From RBG-13-68-16 sp050018455 (GTDB lineage: Bacteria; Acidobacteriota; Thermoanaerobaculia; Thermoanaerobaculales; Thermoanaerobaculaceae), in the NCBI GenBank assembly GCA_050018455.1, contig JBEKAA010000016.1:1-64000 (forward strand): a stretch of 64,000 bases of DNA, read 5' to 3'. Within the stretch, counting starts at the first letter, position 1. Each line of letters starts with the position of its first letter. Shown here one piece after another: positions 8,347-16,735 of the stretch. The notes under the pieces are model-generated. The model did no database searches. It had not been told where the DNA came from and was given only the letters and a program-made list of their open reading frames with translations. A program made the position numbers and the translations under genes.

Positions 8347-9441
8347 ATGGAGCACATCACGGACGAGCACTTCAGAGGATCGATCGGAGACCTTCGGGCG
8401 CTCCAAAAGCCGGGGCTCGAGACCCTTAGGCGCTTCATCCGAGGGGAGCTGCCCGCTCCTCCCATTTCCCGGCTTGTCGGGATGAGACCAACCGAGGCAG
8501 GCCTCGGCAAGGCCACGTTCACCATGCCGACCACACGATGGCTGGAGGATGAGTTCGGACTGTATTGGGGCGGCGTGTACGCGTTGTTTGCCGATGCTCC
8601 CCTGGCATCGGCCATCTGGACAACGCTTCCCACCGGAAAGGCCGTCGCCACGAGCGAGCTCAGCATGTCGTTCGTCAGACCGATGAGCAGAAAGACGGTC
8701 AACATGGTCGGCCGCGCCGAGAGCGTCCACTCGGGAAGCCAGGTGGGCCTGTCGATGATCCAGATCACCGATCAGGACGGCCGCCTGCTCGCGTTCGGCA
8801 GCACCCGTTGCCTGATCTCGGACGTGCGCGTCGACCCGCACGCACAGTACCCGGCACCCGATGTCGGTCCGACCGCCCCGCCCGATCCCTATCTGCGGCC
8901 GGCGCCCCAGGACGGCTACTTCAACCTCGAGGAGGTCATGAACGGCATTCTGATCGAGCTGCAACGACGAACGATTGCGCGGGAAAAGGTCTTCCCGGTA
9001 TGGCGACTCACCGGCTACCGCCCGATGACAATCGAGGATGGCCTCTCCACGTCTGTGCTGCCGTCCGCTGCGTGGTTCTCGAACGGCGGTCCTTCGATCT
9101 ACGGGGGACTGTTGGCGTGGGCCGCCGAGTTCACGATGGGTGCAGCCGTGTACTCCACCCTATCTCCCGGCGATGTATTTGCCACGTTGGACATGCAGAT
9201 TCGATTCACGAGGCCGGCGCTGATCAACTCGGGGGACCTAACCCTCACCGCGTCGGTGCGCCACCGGGGCCGGCTCTTGCGTGTCAGCTCCTGCGACGTG
9301 GACAACGCCGAGGGTAAGCGCGTGGCGATGGCCACCTCCTCGGCCCTCGTGGTCAAGGGAGGAGTTCGCGAGCTGAAGAACGGGCGGCTCCCGGACGAGA
9401 TTCTCGCGGGAGCCGGGGGAAACGACGACAGTTCGTGCTGA
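8347..9441 (+). CDS. double-hotdog thioesterase-family protein
   Basis: 364 residues from the ATG at 8347 (GAGGGAG upstream); the frame is open to 8230 but that extension has no family resemblance. Two hotdog domains are visible. The first (about 40-160) has FGLYWGGVYALFADAPLASAIWTTLP, the long hotdog helix, followed by TSELSMSFVRP. The second (about 230-345) has SIYGGLLAWAAEFTMGAAV and LDMQIRFTRPA. Both carry the R-P turn typical of PaaI-like acyl-CoA thioesterases. The molecule probably folds as a pseudo-dimer and hydrolyses an acyl-CoA, but no pathway partner is adjacent, so the substrate is unknown. Confidence 0.75.
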   Translation: MEHITDEHFRGSIGDLRALQKPGLETLRRFIRGELPAPPISRLVGMRPTEAGLGKATFTMPTTRWLEDEFGLYWGGVYALFADAPLASAIWTTLPTGKAVATSELSMSFVRPMSRKTVNMVGRAESVHSGSQVGLSMIQITDQDGRLLAFGSTRCLISDVRVDPHAQYPAPDVGPTAPPDPYLRPAPQDGYFNLEEVMNGILIELQRRTIAREKVFPVWRLTGYRPMTIEDGLSTSVLPSAAWFSNGGPSIYGGLLAWAAEFTMGAAVYSTLSPGDVFATLDMQIRFTRPALINSGDLTLTASVRHRGRLLRVSSCDVDNAEGKRVAMATSSALVVKGGVRELKNGRLPDEILAGAGGNDDSSC

Positions 9442-9643
9442 TGGAGCACGGGCTGAAAGCGCAGAACCAGTTGGGCCAAGCGGCCGGGTCGGAACCAGGT
9501 AATACCGCCCCACAGTCCTAATGACACCCGGCCGAAGTGCGGTTGCCGCTTGGGAATAGCCGGGCGGGTCGAAGGCGGATGCGACGCTCTCGGAGTCCGA
9601 CCTGCCGGCTTCCCTCTCCGCGCGGCATGGGGCTCCGACCTCC

Positions 9644-9748
9644 ATGGGCGGCTACCGGGTCATCGGCCTCCTCGGCGAGGGCGGCATGGGCGTCGTCTGG
9701 GAGGCCGAGCAGGCCAGCCCGCGCAGGCGCGTCGCGGTCAAGGTCATG
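9644..9748 (+). pseudogene. N-terminal fragment of a serine/threonine protein kinase
   Basis: The 35-codon segment reads YRVIGLLGEGGMGVVWEAEQ then RRRVAVKVM. This is the glycine-rich loop (GEGGMGVV) and the catalytic lysine strand (VAVKVM) of bacterial PknB-type kinases. After VKVM the similarity stops in all three frames; there is no HRD or DFG motif downstream before 10036. It is therefore a decayed remnant rather than a working kinase. Confidence 0.7.
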
Positions 9749-10036
9749 TGCCAATGGCGACCCTTGCCCGCGGGCTGCGGACCCCGCTCGACGAAGGGCC
9801 TGCGCCGGCGGACCTCTCGTCGCGCCATCTCATATCCTCGGCGTTGGGCAGCTCGCATCGGCAGGGTTTCGCGGGACTGGCGGTTGCTGACGGCGTCGCG
9901 GCCGGGAGCGGAGACTCTCTCGGTGACGGAAGACACCGGTCGAGCGTTCCATCGAAGCCCACTCAGCGAACCGCGGAGGGATCATGGCGGGCAAGGCGCC
10001 CAACTCGTGTGAGACGCCGGGCACCGAAAGCACGGA

Positions 10037-11788
10037 TCAGGCGATTGCAGCCGGAGGCAGGCCGGTCGACAGGCGGGCGATGAGGTCGTCCATGGTCGCC
10101 TGGAATTCGGCAACCGCGTCCTCGGCGTAGACGCGGAAATCCCTGTTGAGCCGCCGATAGTGAGTGCGCATCCGGGCGACCACGCGGTCCCTGTAGGCCG
10201 TCAGCTCGGCGACCCTGAGCTGGAGGTCCGCTGCCGACACGTTCCTCACCCTCTCCTCGAAGGAGCGAGCAATCCCCTCCAGGTTCCGCACGAAGGTGTC
10301 CACCTCCAGGACGCACCTCGTCATTTTGAAGAAGTGATGCCCCTTCACCGCCATGGTCACGGTCTCGGCCAACATCGAGGGTTTCGCCAGGAACCCCCTC
10401 ACGAGAAACTTCCAGTATGCCCAGGAGTAGGAGGAGAACGTCTGGCGCAGAATGGAGAGGACGAAGGCCCTGAGCTCCGTGGCCTTGACCCTCCGGTGCG
10501 ACGTCCGGTGGGTTTTCAGCGATCTCAGCAGCTTCAGGCAGCGGTCGAAGTAGCGGTCGGGCCTGTAGATCTCGGAGAGGACCCGCTTGTACCCGGAGAG
10601 GAGCTTCCCCAGGTCCATCCTCGGCACGAAATTCAGCCGGAGGTCGTGGGTGTTGTTGCCGCCCGACTCGCGCGTGAGGCGCCCCTCCGCTTCCAGCCGG
10701 CGGTAGAGCTGCGTGTTGGGGACGGCGGTCAGGAGACCCACCATGGCGACTGGGATCGCGGCGTCCTGGATGAAGCCGATCTGGCGGTCGAAGATGTCCT
10801 CGGGGTCGGTGTCGAACCCGAGGATGAACCCTCCTGAGACCTCCATCCCCTTGGACTGGATCTTGCGGACGCTCGACAGCATGTCGGACCGCAGGTTCTG
10901 CCTCTTTCCCGTGGCCTCGAGTGTGCACCGGTCGGGCGTTTCGATGCCCAGGAACACCATGTTGAATCCGGCGTCCACCATTCCATCCATCAGATGGTCG
11001 TCGTCGGCAAGGTCGAGGGTGCTCTCCGTGAAGAGGCTGAACGGGTAGTTCCTCTCTTGCTGCCAGAGCGCGAGCTGCGGCAGGAGCGACTTGACCTCTT
11101 TCCTGTTCCCGATGAAGTTGTCGTCCACCACGAACAGGGAGCCCCGCCACCCTTCGTCGTAGACGACGCTCAGCTCGTTCAGGAACTGGGCGGGAGTCTT
11201 GGTGCGGGGTTTGCGCCCGAACAGCTCGATGATGTCGCAGAACTCGCAGGAGTGCGGGCACCCGCGGGAGAACTGGAGGGACATCGAGGAGTACTTCTTC
11301 TCGCGAAGCAGGTCGAACCGCGGCGGCGGTGTGACGGCTAGGTCGGGCCTGGTCGGGTCCGAGTAGATGCGCTCCGCCCTCCCCCTCTCGAAGTCCTCGA
11401 GGAACCGCGGCAGCGTGACCTCGGCCTCGTTGAGGACGAAGTGGTCCACGCCCTGGATGCGCTCGTGGCAACTCGTCGCGTAGGGCCCGCCGGCGACGAC
11501 GCGCGTGCCGTGTTTCCTGCAGAGCCGGACGACCGTCTCGAGCGACTCCTTCTGGATGAGCATCGACGAGATGAACACGAGGTCCGCAAAGGCGACGGCC
11601 GCCTCGGAGAGCGGCTCCACGTTCATGTCCACCAACGTGACCTCGTAGTCCTCGGGCAGCATCGCCGCCACGGTCATCAGCCCCAGCGGAGGCAGCGACG
11701 CCTTCTTGCCGATGAACCGCAGGGCGTATTTCATGCTCCAGTACGTCGGAGGCATTTCCGGATAGACCAAGAGCACCTTGAGACCCAT
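10037..11788 (-). CDS. B12-binding radical SAM protein with DUF4070 domain
   Basis: 583 residues from the ATG at 11788, chosen over an in-frame TTG 18 bases upstream because a G-rich ribosome binding site lies just before it. An N-terminal cobalamin-binding fold (about 1-140) begins LKVLLVYPEMPPTYWSMKY. The radical SAM core holds the 4Fe-4S motif CPHSCEFC (C-x3-C-x2-C). Later landmarks are VDDNFIGN, FLGIETPD and GGFILGFDTDPEDIF. The C-terminal third, with FVPRMDLGKLLSGYKRVL, fits DUF4070. The family includes cobalamin-dependent methylases such as HpnP, but no hopanoid genes are nearby, so the substrate is open. The gene stands alone. Confidence 0.85.
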   Translation of the reverse strand: MGLKVLLVYPEMPPTYWSMKYALRFIGKKASLPPLGLMTVAAMLPEDYEVTLVDMNVEPLSEAAVAFADLVFISSMLIQKESLETVVRLCRKHGTRVVAGGPYATSCHERIQGVDHFVLNEAEVTLPRFLEDFERGRAERIYSDPTRPDLAVTPPPRFDLLREKKYSSMSLQFSRGCPHSCEFCDIIELFGRKPRTKTPAQFLNELSVVYDEGWRGSLFVVDDNFIGNRKEVKSLLPQLALWQQERNYPFSLFTESTLDLADDDHLMDGMVDAGFNMVFLGIETPDRCTLEATGKRQNLRSDMLSSVRKIQSKGMEVSGGFILGFDTDPEDIFDRQIGFIQDAAIPVAMVGLLTAVPNTQLYRRLEAEGRLTRESGGNNTHDLRLNFVPRMDLGKLLSGYKRVLSEIYRPDRYFDRCLKLLRSLKTHRTSHRRVKATELRAFVLSILRQTFSSYSWAYWKFLVRGFLAKPSMLAETVTMAVKGHHFFKMTRCVLEVDTFVRNLEGIARSFEERVRNVSAADLQLRVAELTAYRDRVVARMRTHYRRLNRDFRVYAEDAVAEFQATMDDLIARLSTGLPPAAIA

Positions 11789-12028
11789 CGAAGCGTCCCC
11801 CCCCAATCCTGGGCTTCGAGAAACAATCTAGGCGCCTACCGGCCGGCATTCAAGGGCGGGTGACGGCTCCCGTCGGGCCGCCATCAACGCCCATCAGCAG
11901 CCGCTCACCGCGCGGCAGGAGAAGGTCGCACGCGACCAGAACCCGTGGTGGGTTCACGTCAGGGAGCCATTTCGCCGGTTCGTCGCGCGAGGACGCCGTG
12001 ATAAGGTAGCAACCTAGAGGAACGAGTG

Positions 12029-12304
12029 ATGGCTGAGCCAGGCGCGAAACACCCGGGTCGTAACGAGCCGTGCCATTGCGGCTCCGGGAAGAAATACAAG
12101 CACTGCTGTCTCGTCAAGGACGAGGAAGCCGAACGCGCATCGCTGGAGCAACAGGCGAGCGCTGTGCAGCCGACCGCGCCGCCGGAAGACGAGCCTCCGC
12201 AGCGCACGCCGCCGCCACCTCGAACCCAGGGGCAGCCGTGGAAGCGCACCGCCCAGAGCGCTCGAGGCCCCCGGAGGATCACCACGCCACGCAAGGCGGG
12301 CTGA
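12029..12304 (+). CDS. SEC-C motif zinc-binding protein
   Basis: 91 residues starting MAEPGAKHPGRNEPCHCGSG. The SEC-C metal-binding motif, C-x-C-x8-C-C (CHCGSGKKYKHCC), lies at about 15-27 and matches the C-terminal zinc finger of SecA, here as a free-standing small protein. The rest is low-complexity and rich in Pro, Gln and Glu (PPEDEPPQRTPPPPR), ending in basic residues. ATG at 12029 follows GAGGAACGAG. A zinc-mediated binding role is inferred from the motif; the partner is unknown. Confidence 0.8.
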   Translation: MAEPGAKHPGRNEPCHCGSGKKYKHCCLVKDEEAERASLEQQASAVQPTAPPEDEPPQRTPPPPRTQGQPWKRTAQSARGPRRITTPRKAG

Positions 12305-12353
12305 GAAGCGCGCCGCGGCACTGGGCCCCCCGCTGCGGCGAAGGGAGATTTCC

Positions 12354-12725
12354 ATGCCGCGAGTGGTGAATATCGAGAAGTACTTCGCCATGTTCGACGA
12401 CACCTTCTCGCCGAAGATCGTCGGCGAGCTCAACGGCCAGCACGTCAAGCTGGTCCGTCTCGAGGGCGACAAGGTCCCGTGGCACGCGCACCGGGCCGAG
12501 GACGAGATGTTCTGGGTGCTGGACGGGGAGCTCGAGGTCCACGAGCGAGGCGCCGTGACCACGCTGCACCCGGGCGAGTTCTGCATCGTCGGGCGCGGCG
12601 CCGAGCACCGGGTCGTTCCGCTCGGGCAGGTCAAGCTCGTGCTCCTTGAGCCGGCCGGCATCGCCCACACGGGCGACGTGAAGGCGGAGATCACCAGGGA
12701 GAGCTTCGACCGGCTGATCCCCTGA
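12354..12725 (+). CDS. cupin-domain protein
   Basis: 123-residue single-domain cupin. Cupin motif 1 is seen as PWHAHRAEDEMFWVLDGELEV (H-x-H-x4-E with a following G), and motif 2 as HPGEFCIVGRGAEHRV, with the metal-binding His before RV. The full set His-His-Glu-His is present, so it can hold a metal. A GAAGGGAGA ribosome binding site precedes the ATG. Cupins of this length bind or isomerise small molecules; no substrate can be assigned. It lies 50 bases after the SEC-C gene and may be co-transcribed. Confidence 0.85.
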   Translation: MPRVVNIEKYFAMFDDTFSPKIVGELNGQHVKLVRLEGDKVPWHAHRAEDEMFWVLDGELEVHERGAVTTLHPGEFCIVGRGAEHRVVPLGQVKLVLLEPAGIAHTGDVKAEITRESFDRLIP

Positions 12726-12826
12726 AAGGTGCCCGGCACGCGGTTCGTCGGGTCAGGGTTGCGTTGTTGCGCTCCTGGAGCGGCAGAGGTTTCGCCTGGC
12801 ACGTTGCATGCGCGGCGCTGATCTCT

Positions 12827-13012
12827 GATACCAGTTTGCCATCGAACATGTCATTCCGAGGAGCGGAGCGACGAGGAATCTGGGTGGGGGAAAGCCTGGA
12901 TCTACCAGCCCCCTCCCAGATCCCTCGCGGAGCCCGCCCTGAGCGGCTGAGCGGAGTCGAAGGGCTCGGGATGACATCTTTGCTCTACGACTGATGGCAA
13001 ATTGGTATGACA
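12827..13012. repeat. palindromic repeat, family 2 (intact copy)
   Basis: About 186 bases. The left arm begins GATACCAGTTTGCCATC and continues GTCATTCCGAGGAGCGGAGC. The right arm, inverted, begins GTCATACCAATTTGCCATC and continues GTCATCCCGAGCCCTTCGAC. Both arms carry a version of GATCCCTCG/GAATCTGGG in the middle. The copy at 47480-47634 shares both inner arms and that at 2389-2865 shares the ends. The right end supplies an ATG (GGTATGAC) that opens the frame running into the DUF3311 gene. Confidence 0.8.
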
Positions 13013-13141
13013 GCCCCGCGTGACCGAGCGTCCGCTTCCCTGTGTCGCCTTTCACTCCTTCGTCGCCATCTTCGCCAAACGGACGCCTCCATGCCATCCG
13101 GAGACCTTGTCCACGCCACGGGCAGGGGTACCATCGGGATC

Positions 13142-13369
13142 GTGGCAAAGGGACGTCCTGTCGCTGCACTCGTTTCGGCTCTCATCCCGGCGGTGGCCCT
13201 CGTGGCCGGCCTGCCGTTCGTGAACCGGCTCGAACCCGTGGTGCTCGGCCTGCCGTTCCTCCTGTTCTGGATCCTCGGCTGGGTACTGGTCACGCCGGTC
13301 TTTCTCGCTGTTGCCTACGTTCTCACCGACACGAAGGCCGATCGCACGGCGGGCGGAGCGGGACGGTGA
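13142..13369 (+). CDS. DUF3311 small membrane subunit of a solute transporter
   Basis: 75 residues from a GTG at 13142. Two membrane helices (about 5-25 and 30-58) are followed by a short basic tail, the typical size and layout of DUF3311 proteins, which are usually encoded just before a sodium:solute symporter. The frame is open up to an ATG at 13007 created by the repeat end, but that extension has no family resemblance. The stop overlaps the GTG of the symporter (GGTGA), indicating translational coupling. It is thought to assist the symporter in the inner membrane. Confidence 0.75.
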   Translation: MAKGRPVAALVSALIPAVALVAGLPFVNRLEPVVLGLPFLLFWILGWVLVTPVFLAVAYVLTDTKADRTAGGAGR

Positions 13370-14814
13370 CGACTCCCCTGCTCGTCATCGTGGCATTCGT
13401 CCTCGTGTCGGCGGTGGTCGGGGTGGTCGGCCGCGGCCGGGGCGAGATGAACGTCGAGCGGTGGAGTGTCGGCGGCCGCCGGTTCGGCGTGGTCCTCGTC
13501 TGGCTGCTGACGGCCGGCGAGATCTACACGACCTTCACGTTCCTGGGCGCGAGCGGCTGGGCCTATTCGCGCGGCGCGCCGGCGTTCTACATCCTCGCCT
13601 ACGGCACGATCGGCTACATCATCTCGTTCTTCCTGCTTCCGCCGGTGTGGCGCATGGCGAAACACCTCGGCCTGCACACGCAACCCGACTTCTTCCTGGC
13701 GCGGTACGACAGCCCGCCGCTCACGGGCCTGGTGGTGCTGATCGCCGTCGTGTCGATCATGCCCTACCTGCAGCTCCAGCTCGCGGGCCTCGGGATGATC
13801 GTCGAGATCGCCAGCGCGGGAGCGGTCTCCTCGAGCGTGGCGATCGTCGTGGCGTTCGCCGTGACGTGCGTGTTCGTCTACACCAGCGGGATCAAGGGGA
13901 TCGCGTGGGTGGCGATCGTCAAGGATGCCGCGATGATCGTTGCCGTCGTCGTCATCGGTATCGGGCTGCCGTCGATGTACTTCGGCAGCGTGGGAAAGAT
14001 GCTCACCGAGCTGATCCGCCGGCACCCCACCCACCTGACCTTCCCGGGCGGGACCCCGACGATGGGCGTGGCGTGGGTGATCAGCACCATCCTGCTCACC
14101 GGCATGGGCTTCTACTGCTGGCCGCACACGTTCGCGTCGGCCTTCTCCGCGAAGGACGACCGCACGCTCCGGCGCAACGCGGTGATCATGCCGCTCTACC
14201 AGCTGCCGATCCTGCTCGTCTTCTTCGTCGGGTTCACCGCCCTCCTGGTGATGCCGGGGTTGAAGAACCCGGACACCGCGCTGCTGGCGCTCGTCGGCCG
14301 CAGCTACCCGGGGTGGTTCGCAGGCTTCGTCGGAGGCGCGGGCGCCGTCACGGCTATGGTGCCCGCGGCGATGCTCCTGCTCGGGGCGTCGACGCTGGTT
14401 GCGAAGAACGTCTACCGGCCGTTGCGACGCGCCGCCGTCGGCGAGCAGCACCTGATGCGCGCGTCGCGCGGCTTCATGCTGCTCATCGCCGTCACGGCGC
14501 TGGCGCTCGCGCTCTGGTCGCCCAACGAGTTGGTCAAGCTGCTGATCTTCGGGTACGACGGCATCGCGCAGCTCTTTCCCGGAATCGTGCTCGGCGTGTT
14601 CGTCCGCCGCGTCACCGCCCGTCCGGTCATCCTCGGGCTGGCGGCCGGCGTCGCGGTCGTGGTCGGCCTCATCTGGAGCGCCCACGATCCGTTCCTGGGC
14701 CTGAACGCCGGGTTCGTGGGGCTGGCCGTCAACGCGACCGTCACCCTCGTCTCGATTGCGATCCTGAACGTCGGGCCGCCGGGCGGCGCGCACGTTCTCG
14801 AAGCGCGGCGGTGA
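13366..14814 (+). CDS. sodium:solute symporter (SSF family)
   Basis: 482 residues from GTG 13366, overlapping the DUF3311 stop. About 12-13 membrane helices are predicted, beginning VIVAFVLVSAVVGVVGR. Family landmarks include WSVGGRRFG after helix 1, LTAGEIYTTFTFLGASGWAY, the unwound first core helix, and KGIAWVAIVKDAAMIV. The pairing with DUF3311 resembles MctP-like monocarboxylate permeases, so an organic acid or amino acid substrate is plausible. The downstream M20 amidohydrolase, 26 bases away, suggests uptake of an N-acylated or amide substrate that is then hydrolysed; this is inferred from context. Confidence 0.85.
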   Translation: MTTPLLVIVAFVLVSAVVGVVGRGRGEMNVERWSVGGRRFGVVLVWLLTAGEIYTTFTFLGASGWAYSRGAPAFYILAYGTIGYIISFFLLPPVWRMAKHLGLHTQPDFFLARYDSPPLTGLVVLIAVVSIMPYLQLQLAGLGMIVEIASAGAVSSSVAIVVAFAVTCVFVYTSGIKGIAWVAIVKDAAMIVAVVVIGIGLPSMYFGSVGKMLTELIRRHPTHLTFPGGTPTMGVAWVISTILLTGMGFYCWPHTFASAFSAKDDRTLRRNAVIMPLYQLPILLVFFVGFTALLVMPGLKNPDTALLALVGRSYPGWFAGFVGGAGAVTAMVPAAMLLLGASTLVAKNVYRPLRRAAVGEQHLMRASRGFMLLIAVTALALALWSPNELVKLLIFGYDGIAQLFPGIVLGVFVRRVTARPVILGLAAGVAVVVGLIWSAHDPFLGLNAGFVGLAVNATVTLVSIAILNVGPPGGAHVLEARR

Positions 14815-14840
14815 AAACACCGTCGCAGGAGGAAGGAACG

Positions 14841-16004
14841 ATGGACAACCTGGCAGCCGAGATCGAGTCGATGACCGGAGCGCTCGTGGAATGGCGGCGC
14901 GACTTTCACCGGCACCCGGAGCTCGCGTTCGAGGAGCGACGGACGTCGTCGGTGATCCGGGCGTTCCTGGAGTCCATGGGGATCGAGGTCCGGCCCTGCG
15001 GCCGCACAGGGCTGCGCGGCGTCCTCAGGGGCGGGCGGCCGGGCCGAACCGTGGCGCTTCGTGCCGACATGGACGCGTTGCCGGTGGCCGAGATCGCTGA
15101 CCACGACTACGGATCCGGCAATCCCGGCGTCATGCACGCGTGCGGCCACGACGGCCACATGGCGATCCTGATGGGCGCCGCGAAGGTCCTCGCCGGCCTA
15201 CGAGATGCGCTCGGGGGGACCGTCGTGCTCCTCTTCCAGCCTGCCGAGGAGAAACCGCCGGGCGGCGCGCGGCTGATGATCGAAGAAGGCGCCCTCGACG
15301 GCGTGGACGGGATCTTCGGACTCCATCTCTGGCAGCCGCTGCCCACCGGCATCGTCGGCCTGCGCGCCGGCGCGTCGATGGCCCAGGCCGACGAGTTCGA
15401 GGTGGTCATCCAGGGGCGCGGCGGCCACGCGTCGCAGCCGAACGCGACCGTCGACCCCGTCGTGGTCGCGTCCCACGTCGTCGTGGCCGCGCAGACCATC
15501 GTCAGCCGGTTCGCGAATCCCCTCGAACCCGTCATCGTGTCCTTCACGACGATTCACGGAGGCCGGATCCACAACATCATTCCGGACTCGGTGACGATGA
15601 CGGGCACGGTGCGGACGCTCGACCCGGAAACGCAGCTCGCGGTCAAGCGACGACTCGGCGAGGTCTGCGAGGCAACGTGCCGGCTGTTCGGCGCGACCGC
15701 CGTTTTCACCTACACCGAGGGCTACCCGCCGGTCATCAACGATGCCGCGTCGGTCGATCTCGTGAGCCGCGTGGCCGCGCGGGAGCTGGGCGGCGACTCC
15801 GTCAAGACGATTCCGCCGGTCATGGGCGGGGAGGACTTCGCCTACTACCTGCAGCGGGTTCGGGGAGCGTTCGCGCTGCTTGGGATGGGCAACAACCGAC
15901 CCCACCCTCACCACAACGCCCGGTTCGACATGGACGAGAGCGTGCTGCCGCTCGGCGTGCGGCTGATGACGGCCGTCGCGCTGGAGATGCTGCAGCCGGA
16001 GTGA
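14841..16004 (+). CDS. M20-family amidohydrolase (IAA-amino acid/hippurate hydrolase-like)
   Basis: 387 residues, ATG with GGAGGAAGG upstream. It shows the M20D landmarks: WRRDFHRHPELAFEE at the start, LRADMDALPV, the metal-binding HACGHDGHMA (Cys and His ligands), FQPAEEKPPGG with the catalytic and ligand Glu pair, GLHLW and the C-terminal HHNARFD. The lid domain (about 185-300) contains GGHASQPNATVDP. These enzymes remove acyl groups from N-acyl amino acids in the cytosol. It is the last gene of the DUF3311-symporter operon and probably acts on the imported compound. Confidence 0.9.
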   Translation: MDNLAAEIESMTGALVEWRRDFHRHPELAFEERRTSSVIRAFLESMGIEVRPCGRTGLRGVLRGGRPGRTVALRADMDALPVAEIADHDYGSGNPGVMHACGHDGHMAILMGAAKVLAGLRDALGGTVVLLFQPAEEKPPGGARLMIEEGALDGVDGIFGLHLWQPLPTGIVGLRAGASMAQADEFEVVIQGRGGHASQPNATVDPVVVASHVVVAAQTIVSRFANPLEPVIVSFTTIHGGRIHNIIPDSVTMTGTVRTLDPETQLAVKRRLGEVCEATCRLFGATAVFTYTEGYPPVINDAASVDLVSRVAARELGGDSVKTIPPVMGGEDFAYYLQRVRGAFALLGMGNNRPHPHHNARFDMDESVLPLGVRLMTAVALEMLQPE

Positions 16005-16148
16005 TCGCCGGCCGGCAAATGGCGGCCTGCCAGGCACAGGGTTTCCAGGGCCAAAAGTCGGGCCGCCGCCCGCAAGCGAAGCCCCCGCGTCCGTCCGAGC
16101 CGAGCGCGTGCCTCTTGGACTAGACTCTCTTTCGAGGAGACTTGCGCC

Positions 16149-16619
16149 ATGGCAGCCCGTTCGATACCCCTGCAGCCGCGAAAGCGGATCGCCCTCGTCG
16201 CCCACGACAACAAGAAACGCGACCTGCTCGAGTGGGCGCGCTTCAACCGCGACCTTCTCGCCGGGCACGAGCTTTTCGCGACCGGCACCACGGGTAGGAT
16301 GCTCGAAGAGGCCCTCGAAACACCCGTGGTCAAGCTGCAGAGCGGCCCTCTCGGAGGGGACCAGCAGATCGGCGCGAAGATCGCGGAGGGATCGATCGAC
16401 TTCGTGATCTTCTTCTGGGACCCGCTCGAGCCGCAACCGCACGACCCCGATGTCAAGGCGCTGCTGCGCATCGCCGTCGTGTGGAACATCCCGGTCGCCT
16501 GCAACCGCGCCTCGGCCGACTTCATCATCTCGTCGCCGTTGATGGACGAGGCCTACGACCGGCTGCTGCCGGACTACGAGGGCTATCGCCAGCGGCTCAA
16601 GAAACGCCGCGATGCCTGA
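16149..16619 (+). CDS. mgsA: methylglyoxal synthase
   Basis: 156 residues, full length for the family. Signature motifs are present: VAHDNKK for phosphate binding, ATGTTG, SGPLGGDQQIGA containing the catalytic Asp, and FFWDPLEPQPHDPDVKALLR with the second catalytic Asp and His. VWNIPVACNRASADF closes the site. The enzyme converts dihydroxyacetone phosphate to methylglyoxal and phosphate, a bypass of lower glycolysis. The ATG follows CGAGGAGACTTGCGCC. The gene is solitary, so regulation by phosphate is expected from the family rather than seen here. Confidence 0.95.
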   Translation: MAARSIPLQPRKRIALVAHDNKKRDLLEWARFNRDLLAGHELFATGTTGRMLEEALETPVVKLQSGPLGGDQQIGAKIAEGSIDFVIFFWDPLEPQPHDPDVKALLRIAVVWNIPVACNRASADFIISSPLMDEAYDRLLPDYEGYRQRLKKRRDA

Positions 16620-16735
16620 CTCGTGCTTGTGTCGGCAGGGGCGCGAATGGTGTCAGGGGCGTGCGTAGCCGAACCAGACCGCTCTTCCTCCATTCCCCCA
16701 GTTCCCTTCCTGGCATGCATCACTCATCGTGGTAC

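Noticed and set aside
13007..13141. Upstream extension of the DUF3311 gene
   Set aside because: Its ATG lies in a repeat end and the added residues are not part of the family; the GTG at 13142 fits the usual length.
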